Assembly (NCBI RefSeq): GCF_030463565.1
Contig: NC_134649.1
Location: 31,087,044-31,151,043 of the forward strand
From: Pelecanus crispus
Taxonomy: Eukaryota > Chordata > Aves > Pelecaniformes > Pelecanidae
Reading direction: 5' to 3'
DNA length: 64,000 nt
The notes beneath the pieces are model-generated. The model made no database searches. It worked only from the letters and a program-made list of their open reading frames with translations, and had not been told where the DNA came from. Shown here one piece after another: positions 38,701-50,700 of this stretch (position 1 is the first letter of the stretch; each line of letters starts with the position of its first letter). The translations under genes were made by a program, and so were the position numbers.

Positions 38701-41700
38701 ATTTCAGGGCTGAAAGCTATCTCTGGACAGTGCAGAGCAGGAGAGCACTGCAGTTATCTTTAATTACTAATACGCAGAGAAAGAGCAGGAGGAGAAAAGC
38801 AGAAGAGATGACTGTCTAATATAAAATACTAACAAAACAGGATGCAGATTCAGGCTTTGCTAGTGAGACCCAGAAACAGCCCCTTCAAGATCTAAAAAGT
38901 CTCAAGCCAGCATAAATCTCATATCATAGTTCACCTACATCTGGAAAACGCTCTTGGGTAAAAGGATACTTTGCTGAATTTGGTTCAACTTGTCCTGCAA
39001 GATCTAAACAGCATGAGTGTCACAACAACAACAACAAACTAGATAAATTGAACACTAATTATAATCACTGAGATTTGACAAGATTGCTGGGTGACACTTA
39101 CTCTTTTTCTCCGATTATGACCTACACGTGAATAACAGAGCTCGGGTCTGATGAGCCCGTACAGTCTGTGTACACAGTATGTTATTTTTACAGTGTTTCA
39201 ACTGGATCCCCACTTTAAATATTCAGAAACAACTGGATCAGTGATGGAGTGATCTGATCATCACTTCTCATCAATTCAGTAACTTGATTCTGTAGTATTT
39301 CAAGGGTGTTGTAGATGCTTATCTATTAATCAGCTCCCAGCCAATAAGCTTCCAACCACCACTCTGGAAAATCCGATTGCTCTTGCAGGACTCACTACAG
39401 TATTTTTTTCATTACCAAATCATTTCTGAAGAGGCATGCTAGTATAAAATGACCAAAACAATATATGGCAAAAGAACACACTGCTTGTCTAAAGATGTCA
39501 AAAGGAAACAGAGCAAAGTCCGAACAAAACTTATCAGTCACAGATGCACTTCAACCAGCCAGCCCGCACTGTGCCTTAGTGAGGCTATCAGATGATATGA
39601 GTGGGGAAAAAAAACCCCACCACCCAAAGACAAAAAAACAAAACAAAAACCAACAACTTTTTCCTTTTTTGGGGGGAAGTTTTCAGCTAGATCCACCCCT
39701 TTGTGCAATTCAACACAAGGTTACACAAATATACTGCCACAGTACAAAGGTTAACCCATCAGATGTCAAAAATGCCAGCTGCTTCAGAATTACTACCACT
39801 GAAAATACTGGTCCACATTTTTCATGCTATTGCATTACTGATTCATTTTACTGATTCTTTACTTGGAAATATTATGGGTGGTTGTTACCATAAGGTTTTT
39901 TGTCAGTTATCTTAAATGCCTTAGATTTTTTAATATTTACAGATTGAACATCAAAGATGTAACATGCTTATCTGCATGCAAAATGGCCCAAATTCAGAAC
40001 AGAACAGATTTCTTAAGAGGTTGTCACTAGGTCCTTAGCACTTTGAGAATCAGATCAGCTAGATCCTAATGCTCCCTAAATTTCATTCTCTACATGCTCC
40101 TCTGTAAGCCCTTCCACTGCTTAACACCACTTCCATCAGAGCACTATTACCATCAAAGTGTTTAGTTAATTGGACAGTAGTTCCATACAGACAAAAAGAT
40201 GAAAAAAAAACCAGGCTGCAAAATCAAGCAGAGAGAAAAAAAGAAACTGCATGGAGGTAAGAAAATGTAACACATGAAACATTAAGAGGCTTCCCACTTT
40301 TTGAAGATGACAGACAAGCTAGAAAAATAGTGAATTCAAAGGAAGAATTTTGTCTACATTTTTTTTTTTAAATCCAGCAGCCCTTTCTCTGCAAGTATGT
40401 TCAGCATCCAGTTAGTGACAAAAGACTGGGGGAAAAAGCAAAAAGCCATCAGAACGACAAACATGACTGCTCTTAGTCTCCAAATACAGAATTTAAGCGC
40501 GAGTCTCACATGACAGCACAGCAGAACAGATAACAAACAACGTTCTTACTGGCGTCCAGGACCATGCTAGGGCTACAACAAAAAACATTTCCAGTTGTTA
40601 CAGAAAACTCAAAACAAATGACAGCAACAAGAATACTTGTGTGTCTCAAAATGCATCCACAATCGCTTGGCTGCCAAGATGTTGTAATCAGGAGCCTATG
40701 TTCTGGAGGAGCACTACCTGAAACCACAGTTTTGAGACTCCAGCCTTAAGCTTAAGGTCCCACCAAGGAAGGCAAACACTTCTTTAGCACCCTATCATAA
40801 AATAATTGTTTGGGTTAAATCGTAAGTGGAAGTTAATGGTTGCCAATAAAGAGACAAGAAGCTGCGGGAGGGGCTGCAAAAATGTGCGAAGTCATTGGCA
40901 TCACAGAAACACACAGATGCATACACACAACTCTTGCCCGAATATATCTTGGGAAAAAATAGTTTGCTGGTCTTAGTCCTCACGAAGGTTATCTGTGAGA
41001 ATTTTTCTTCTCCAAAGCAGTTACTACAGCTATTATTTTAATCTTACTTAGTGAAATCCAAAACCAAAGTAATCCTTGGTAGTTAGGCCAAAATATGACT
41101 GACATCATTCCAGGTACTTTGGATTAGGCAGTAGCATTATGAAACCAGGATAAAAGCTTACATTCATTTCTTTACAGCTTGACATTTGATATTGACCCTG
41201 TATTTTCCCAAGTTGTCTTCTAAACTTCATTGTCATAAGATAAAGCTACCATGCAGGCCTCCTGAACTGGCGAGTTATCACAAGTTAAACACAATTGGGG
41301 CAAATGTCTAAGTTTTATATTCCCCTCCAGAGAAAAAACTTTGTTTGCATCACTGAGATTTTTCAAGTTTCTGTCTCTTGCTACATTATTAACAAAATCT
41401 GTGTGAGAACTGGTGCCAGTGAAAGAAATAGGAAAATTTGTACAAAACCAAGCTCAAATGCTAGTAAAATTGTTTAGAAGCACAGAAAGATGTGTATTTC
41501 CCTTCTGCTGTTACCACCTCAGCTCACATGGTTTTAAAATAAGCTTCTGTATGAAAGTATGAAGAATTAGCCTGTCCAAACACAAAGCCTGGGAAACATC
41601 ACTTCAGCTTCTGCTTTTCCAAATAAGCAGGTTCACGTCATTTGTTATTACTCTGTTATTCTAAACAGCGTGCGTTAAGTGTTTTTGTCTAGAGGCAAAG

Positions 41701-44700
41701 CATTACTCTAACATCTAGTTCTGCAGCTGCTCAGTATAACTAGTTGATTCTTATCTATTTGATTACCAACTTGTGTTCACATATGCAAGATCTACTGCTG
41801 AAAACCAAGGCACTTTGGAAAGCAACTTTTTAACTCCCAGAAGGAAATCCACCCCTCTTATCTCCCTCACTCCACACCGCCTCATAAATTGGGGTATCTA
41901 AAAACTCACCAGTATTTTTGTAAGCACTACATGCAATTTTACATCCCAAAGTTACCTACCTGTCCACTATACTCTGTTGTCAATTTATTTTGAAAAGGCA
42001 CACGAGATACAAGCAGAACAAGAAAACACACATTTGTTTTAAAGTTGTCCATATAGAAGTCACAAGCTTCCAGTCATAAACAACACGGGGGAAAACACTC
42101 TCAAAGACTGGTAACAAATCCTTCCCTGCAATTATTACTATACTATATGTTGCAACCAATTACACACACCACCACCAACTACTGCCTAAGGAGATGAAGA
42201 TATGAAGTTGACTACTTTTAGAGAGAAAAGCCTGAAAAGGCTTTATACAGTAAAAACTGGATGTTTAATTAATTGTCTTTTGCTGAACCTGAAGAGCTAT
42301 CAAGAACTTACCGAACATAGCTCTAAGTATGTCAAACCTTCTACCGCCATTGTAGTTATTCAATGCAACCTTCTCATAGTGGATTTATGACAGTGTACAG
42401 CAATGACACCTACAAAGAGTACATTCCATCTAAATTTCAGTCAAAGTGAGGGAGAGGGATTAAACTACACCGAACTGCTATTCAAGCCCTACTTGAACGT
42501 AGTGATATGCAAATACTAATTAACAACAGTTTCAATGGTACTACATATGAACTACACAATTATTTTGCTGATATTAAGCTATTTCTGCAGTAGCGCATTG
42601 GAGCTGCATCCAGTATATGCCAACTAAAAAAAATTATTCTGGCATTTTTGATTCTAAATTTACATTCCACAACCCCTTCAATTCCAACTCTGTTTTGAGG
42701 GATTTAAACAGAAAACAGTGGTTTTCAACTCAGAAAATGCAATTTCTGGGAAGGAAGCAAATGGACAAAAAGATGTCATCTTCACATCTCAGGAAAGACA
42801 GCTGCAGAGGAGAGTTCCTTCTTCTGGGAACTAATAAAACTCAGTAACAACATGCCCACTACGCTGCCCAGTCACTTCAATCAAAGCTTACCTTTATGAT
42901 ACTCAACACAAGATGTTTTTAAAGGTCTCCTCATCCAGGGTGTCAGGATGCTGTGCACTGTGGAGGGTTGTGGGAGATGAAAACAAACTAAGCACTGGAA
43001 AATTTTACGGCTTTTGAATGAAGTACACATAGTAATATTGTATACAAGTGTTGTTTTCCAACCCAGTTTTGTTCTGTATAAGGTGGGTAAGATCACACAA
43101 AACAAAGTGAGGAAAGCTACCATTTCCTGCCAGTACAGAGGAAGTTTAGCAATTGCTCACACAAAGTGCAAGAAGGCATTCAAAAATTTGAACAATACTC
43201 TTTTATTTAGCATAGGAGTCCCCCAAGAACAATCTTTTTATTTCTTTACATGAATAAAGAATTTCTGGCATAGCACCTGGCTTGACACCATTCAGTATCT
43301 TAAACCATTATTTGGAAGCAAACACCACCATGATACTTGTCGTCTTTAGCAAAGAGCCCACAGCTTGCATTAGGCTTCAGGTACTCATTCCACTTTTTTC
43401 CTGCTTCCTTATCATCTAGATTCCCATGATAGTTAAGCACTAACTCAGGTTTCACTTTATAGCTAAGCTTTGTATAACCTTGCAATATGCAGATGGTACC
43501 AATTCCAGGATAATTTTATGACTGCAGTAGCCACGAGTGAGAAGGAAATGTTTGCCCTTCAACGAAGCTACCCGATCACAGTACCTGAAATGGTATCAAG
43601 TGATACACCCACGGGTACTAGGTGGAAACGCATACCAGAGGGAGAACAGAATGAATAAACCTGTTGATGCCTGGCCCTCAGCACACATTACTACAGTCTG
43701 GGTCACACAGTAGATGTCCCTGACACCATAGCTGTTAAAAACAAGCAAGAAAAAAATCTGGTCTTTAACATTTAACAGTGTATCAAACACCTCATCCATC
43801 TATCAAACAGGTGAGTTATACCAATAAGAACACAGAAATACGTACTAAGCTTCCTTCCTTTAAACTGCTCTAAACCTCCACCTATCAGCAACACACATTT
43901 TCCAGCATTAAGTTGCCTGGTCAGCTTGTGTTATGTTGGGGAAACAAGGCATTTCAAGAACACACTAATAGAGAGGGGACAAAACAAAAAGTCAAAACAG
44001 TAAGAGGGATTAGAATGAAGTTAAGTAATAAAATGGAGAGTTAGAACAACTTCATAATTACAAGTATCCTGAACACCTCAGCTAGAAGAAACTTAAGCAC
44101 ATCTTGGGCAACTGTTCAATCGAATGCAGTGTGTCTGTTCCTTCCCAAGCAAAACCAGGAGGTCAGAACACAGTTACTGCATATCTTGGAAACAATACAC
44201 TGAGGCAAAGAAAACACCCACTGAAAGGTTGGCAGGGAGGAAAGAACAGGAGGAGTGAATAAAATAGGCTATTAGACTGACCACTCCTACATAGCTTATG
44301 GGTCAGCAGAGTTACTTCCACCAAAGCAACCAGCCCACTACTGCTGTCGACTGAGGGAAGATACATGTGCAGCACAGAAAAGGCAAAGTGTAGTCTTATG
44401 AACTCCACCATCACTGTATTTACCAAACACTTATAACAGACAAAAAACCCCTGCTTTTTAGATAATGACTTGATCTCATCAACTGCGAAAAGAAACTCAT
44501 TCGAGTTTGACCTAACACAGAAACCAAACAGAAAAAACAAGACCATTTTTAATCAAGGCTAACTACCTCCTGAGCTTGTCTGCAAAACTGGGATTTGTTT
44601 TATGTTTTCATTGCATATAGCCTTCAGCATTCTCAAAAGTCACTCAAAAAAAGAAAAAACCCAAAACAACCAAAAAACAGGCATAAAGTGGAGTTTGAAT

Positions 44701-47700
44701 TTCCAAAGAAAGTCACCAGAGGACAAGTCTGCTCCAGCACTCTATTATTAGCAAAAGAAGCTGACACCTCTGAAGGAAAGCATTCTGGGGGGAGAAGAGG
44801 AGAGGGGTGTTGCTGCTGCTACAGTTAAAGTATCGCTGTCGTATGACATTAGAGTACTAGACCTAAGATTCACAGTGTTTCTATCTCCCACCTCCTTCCA
44901 CACACATGCTGTGTTTTCCCATCTGCATCTACAGAACCAAAGGCACTAATATGGTAAGAAAAGTTTTAACTGTTGCCTTTCTGTTCTTTCTCCTCTCTTC
45001 ATTCAGCCCTGCTACCCAGTGCCACCCTCCCTTTCACTTTATGGAAGATACTACTACACTGCACTGCATTCAGAGCATCCTTTCAATGCAGAAACCTGGT
45101 AAAGCCAAGGAAAAAGTAAATTTAACTACACTAGCGCAATATGGAATCGAAATCCTAACATGGAATTAAAATTCTATATAGGTGTTGACTCAAGCTGTTG
45201 ACTTTTTTGGGGTCAAGAAAAGCTTTGCAGCTAATCCACAGAACTGGAAGTGCTTCCAACTTTTAATTCTTCATTTATAGTAAAAGCCTTGCACATTGTA
45301 CTCAAGTAGAGTTAGTCCAATTAGTTATGACATCTACAGTCACAGTTGTACCAGTTTAGCCAAAGAACCAAATACAAACAAATATAAAACTGTCTTGCTT
45401 TTTTTTCCAGTGACCATAGATGTGTATTTAAATACCAGTTAACCAAGGTTAACGCAAGGAAACATAGTTTCATACAGGTGCCACAAAGGGTTGCGAATTC
45501 CAACTCAAAGTGGTGATTGCCTCCTGTTCCTAAAAACCTAATTGCTGTTTACAGCAAGGCAGACATCTTTTCTTTTCTTTTCCACTGATGACACGCCGAT
45601 TGCATACTTGGCTTTTCAACTGTTTTTTATAGCTGCTTGCTTCAGTAAATTTAGGCAGAAGCTCCTCTGCTTGCTTACAATAAAAACAATAAATAAATAA
45701 GGCAATTACAAGTAGGAAAGAAGGAACAAAGCAATATATTATGCTTAGTCATCAATCTGTTTTCTTGTCCTTTTTCTAAGTAGGCAAAGGGTGCGCAGGT
45801 GTGGGGTTTTTGCTACACAATGTTTAGATATCCATATCCCCAAAAGAACACAATGCTGGCGAAACCAGGTCAAAGAAGTGTCCTACAAACTTGCAAAAAA
45901 GCAGAAGAGTTTTTAATTGCCCTTAATCCCCATTAAAATTCACGCTGGAATCTCGGTCCAACTCATTCACATCTAGGTTTTGCTTCCTCCAGAAAATTCT
46001 ACAGAACCAGGTGCAAACTCCTCCCTATATTACATCACCATAGCCTTGGTGAATTTTTGGATACATTCAGAGCATGAAATCCATCAGAAATAAGAATTAG
46101 CATAGATCTAGAATTTAAATAGAAGAATCTCCTCAAGGATACAAAAATGTTTAAGTTAAAGTCTTACCAAAACTATGTCTTTCCCATTAGTCAAAATAAA
46201 ATTCAATAAATACAAGTTGCATCTTACCTTTTCTGATAATTTCTTACTGTGAAAGAACCAAGACACCATAACTTGGCCATATTTTAAATCAGAGCAATAT
46301 TCAGAGAAGGCCATTGTTAATAACCTATTGTATTTATACTCACAAGGAACAGCAACTAGTTTTTCAGTATTTTTCCCCTACCTGATGACTCTTTAATACA
46401 GGAATCAGCAGTCTGTTCTATATTTCCTTGAAATCAAGACATTCATAGATGTTAATTCACTAGTCCACAGACATTAAGGAAAAACACAAACACAACTGAA
46501 CAAAAAAACAACACAACTGAAGAAAATCCACTTTATGGTCACAGATCGGGAATTTCTCAGAAACAACCTGGAAGTTTGGGGGGCAATACTTTACTTACAC
46601 TAATTTCAATAGGACAAAACAGATTCAGCCAACTCCACACAGAAAAACAACAGAAGAAGAAACAGGACATGCAGGTTTTTGAACTTGTACAAAATGACAT
46701 CATCAGAAAAAGTGCCTTAATATTCTCTCAGCAAGACAGCAATTAATGATCAGCATCTCTCCCTTTCTGCCAGACAAGACCAACTAGGAAAGCTGCATCT
46801 ATCTAGTAATTCTGACCATAAGCTTTTCGCTCTTTCAGCAAAAACCCCCGTGTCTGAACAGACAATGTTGTTAATGGTCCTCTCTCAAAATAAGTTTATT
46901 ACAATAGAATTTTCCACTAAGAATAATCTGTCATTATTCTGAAAAACAAACCAACCAACCAACTACAGGAAAACTATTTCATATTGCAAAAGCACTATTA
47001 GGAAGAATTATCTAGCCTGATTTGACACAAAGCACCCCTCATAAGTAGAATTATTTTATTCCAAAAACCAAAACCAAATCTATCTCCCCTATATGCAGAG
47101 TGTCTTTCTGCACACACTTTGCATCCATCACAATGCAGCTGCCAGCATAAGCAGCTACAGATATAGCGAAATCAAAGACTACTGTTAAATCGCAAGATGC
47201 TCCTCTCTCCTAGCAACCTCTGCTCTCTACAGTCCCCTACAAAGCCAGAGCAAGGGTCAGGAGGGATGTCTGCAAAAGCAGCACTGTGGTATCCTCCATC
47301 TTTTACCCATATGTCTCGGTGGGGGGAGCGGAATATCACAGAGATGAGCCAGATATTATTCACTTACTACAGGCACCAACTTTGGGAATCTTCTGCAAGT
47401 TTGATTATCGGACTTGACTCCTTCACCCAATCTCCTTAGCTCTGCTTCATTTACCTTCTCCATCTACCTTCCCTCCCCCTTTTCTACTTCATAAGCTTAC
47501 ATATGCTCTGGAGATGGTTTACACATTTGCTAATTAAGTCCCATACCAAAACCCAAAGACACCTGTTAGAGCTGCAAGTGCTCCAAGACAAAAAGTAGAT
47601 TATTACTAACAATCGAGGTATCTGAAGATACAAACCACAACCTTTTGCAAGCACACACCAAGGTTCCTCTAGACCATCTCATCAAATAAAAAACAAGCTG

Positions 47701-50700
47701 GGGAAAAAAAACCCTCCTCTTTTCTTGTACCGCCTCCCAGTAGTTACCCTGAAACACAAGCTTAATGTTCAAATATATTTTAAAATGAAGCATTTGGTTA
47801 CCATACTATCCCAACATGCAAAAAATAATAAAGAGTAGAAATCAACTGCAGTGACATACAGGAGGAATGTACATACTTTATCTCATAAAGCAAAAATTGG
47901 AGATTGCAAGCATATGTTTCAACAGTGAAAGGAAATACAAGTCATTATTTCTAGAGTTGCTTACACTAGTTTCTACAAACATCTCCTGAAGCCTTTTGAA
48001 ATGAAGTGTTAGGAATCTCTGTAAGAGCAAACAACTGATAAAAAGCAGAACTACAAATGAGGATTTCCAGCTCACTTCGGACAAACTAGGTATCTCCACC
48101 TTAGAAAGAATCAACAGCTACAAGAAGATAACTGTTTTATGCGGAGGAACAGAGAGGGTTCCTCTGAACCCTCTCTACTGCTCAAGAGTAGAGAGGAGGA
48201 GGGAAAGTGTGGTTTAGCCCTCTTTCTAAATCAGAAGCCAAATTCATTGTGGAAGCAGCAACACTCCAATAAAAATGCAGAGAGTAAGAAGCATCCTTTC
48301 TAAAACACCTGGCTGTCCGCAATGGTGCTTGGTTCGGGTTTTGTAGAGCTGTATCTGTACTGCACCACTTTATGCATCTCTGAGACAGCAACCAGAACAA
48401 GCGACAAGCCAATTCAACTGGATGGTGTGAAGGAGCACAGGTCTTATTAGGAGCGGCTGAGGGAACTGGGGTTGTTTAGCCTGGAGAAGAGGAGGCTGAG
48501 GGGAGACCTTATCGCTTTCTACAGCTACCTGAAAGGAGGTTGTAGTGAGGTGGGTGTTGGTCTCTTCTCCCATGTAGTTAGCGATAGGACGAGAGGAAAT
48601 GGCCTCAAGCCGTGCCAGGGGAGGTTTAGATTGGATAGTAGGACAAATTTCTTTACGGAAAGGGTGGTCAAGAATTGGAACAGGCTGCCCAGAGAGGTGG
48701 TGGAGTCCCCATCCCTGGAAGTGTTCAAAAAACAGGTAGATGTGGCACTTCGGGACATGGTTTAGTCTAGTCTACCCTTGATTGGCTTAGAGTAGACTTG
48801 GTAGTGTGGGCTAATGGTTGGACTGGATGATCTTAAAGGTCTTTTCCAACCTAAATGATTCTATGATTCTAAGGGTGGCAAGTAAGTTATTCACAGAGGA
48901 TACTATGATTCAATCAAATACTCAAAACTGCAACCTATGGACAAGGATCATACAGACACTGCCTGAATGAACTTGCAGTTTTTGTGTACTTCAGACTGAT
49001 CTTTCCAACTGTTCCAAGTGCTGTCTTCAGGAACCAGAGGTGCCAATTGTATTTCTCACTAAAATCAATGAGGTAGGAAAGCTATCTTTTTTCATTATCT
49101 AGTAGAAGCATTTCAGCAGGCTGCAAGACTATACAAAGACCACAATTCAGTTTCAATTTGGATTAACTTAATCACAACTGCAATAAAAACCAACAGGAAA
49201 AGCTTTATCAACAGAGAAATTTGTACCATAATATTGTATGTCTTCCAGAATTTTAGATTCATCAGAACTGAAACTTTAAAAAGCCACGAAAGCAGAAGTT
49301 TGAGTATGCACCAAGCAAGCAAACAGGCAGCTCCAGACATAACAATGGTAACTGGAAATGCTCGGCAGGCATTCCATCTTCATTCATCAGATCACTTTCT
49401 AAATGCTGGAGAACTAAAGTAGCTCTGTAAAACTATCACTGTAAGAGGCATGCTGACTAGACCGTGCCCTGCCTAAGTTCTCTCTTCTTAACTGCATGAA
49501 TAAGGAACAGAGATGCGCTTGCAGTGATTTCAACCACTCATTTCAGTATGGTGTTCCGCAGGCTGTAGGAGTGCAGGCACACAGGGGACTCTAGTCACTG
49601 TCGCATTCTACAGGATTGATAACCGGTAAGAGGAAACAGCACATCAAGCAGTGCTTTACAACACTTTCACCTAAACAGAGCATGTTCAACAGAATGCCAA
49701 TGTCTGGCTGTCAGACAAACTTTTGTCTACAGACCACCATTCAAAGGCACTGGAAAAAAAGATTGCATGTTGCCTTCACCTAAAGCTTATCACTGTCAGA
49801 CAAACTTTTGTCTACAGACCAACATTCAAAGGCACTGGAAAAAAAGATTGCATGTTGCCTTCACCTAAAGCTTATCAGCTCATCACTAGCAGAGCTATTA
49901 GTTGGGTGTGTGACTTTTCTATGACCAAGTTTTTAATTTCAGTACTGTACTAACTCAGGATTAACAGTGCATTACATTCATGTCTTAAAGGGAAAGATAC
50001 AGGGAATGGAGGAAACCAAAGAAATAAGCATAGCCTTAAACACACAAGAGCACCATGAACTGATGATGCACACCTTGTTCCTCTTACTCTTCACCCCCAA
50101 TCCAGCCACACTCCACACAACCAAGAACAAGAGCATCCATCCAGGCTGCCTGCTCATCCCAGCCCAAACACCCTGTCCTTGACAAGTGAACCTGCACAGT
50201 ACCTGTTATCAGTGCTTCAAAGAACAGTCCAGAGGGTAGGAATTGAAAGAAAACTCCCTGGATTTTACTTCATAAAGGGCAAAGAAGCTCATGTCCTCTT
50301 CTCCAGAAGGACAGGGATTTTTTTTTTTATTTTGTTGTTTTGTTTTTTAAAACTTCTCAGATCTTCCAGAAGAAGCAAGGAAGAAAGGTCCAGACCTACA
50401 GAGATAGGGACAAGCTTCCTCCCCGCATTCCAGAATACCACTACACATCAAAAGGGAGAACATGGAAACAAGTCCACGCGAGCCTCTCACTTACAACCCC
50501 AGCACAACTCCCTTGCCACAACCAAATCACTGTCCCTCCCGCTAGCACTTATACATAAAAAACATGAACTGAAGAGATTTGGAATGAAGGAAGAACAGTT
50601 AAAATGAAATTCACTGTCTTAGTTGTGCTGCTGTCTGTTCACACAAACCTGAGAATGACTTGACATCAGATCACAAGAACAATGATTAATCATGCAAGTA

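Noticed and set aside
39148..39155. CTGATGAG, a hammerhead-ribozyme-like core
   Set aside because: No second stem with a CGAAA-type core follows, so it is a chance octamer.
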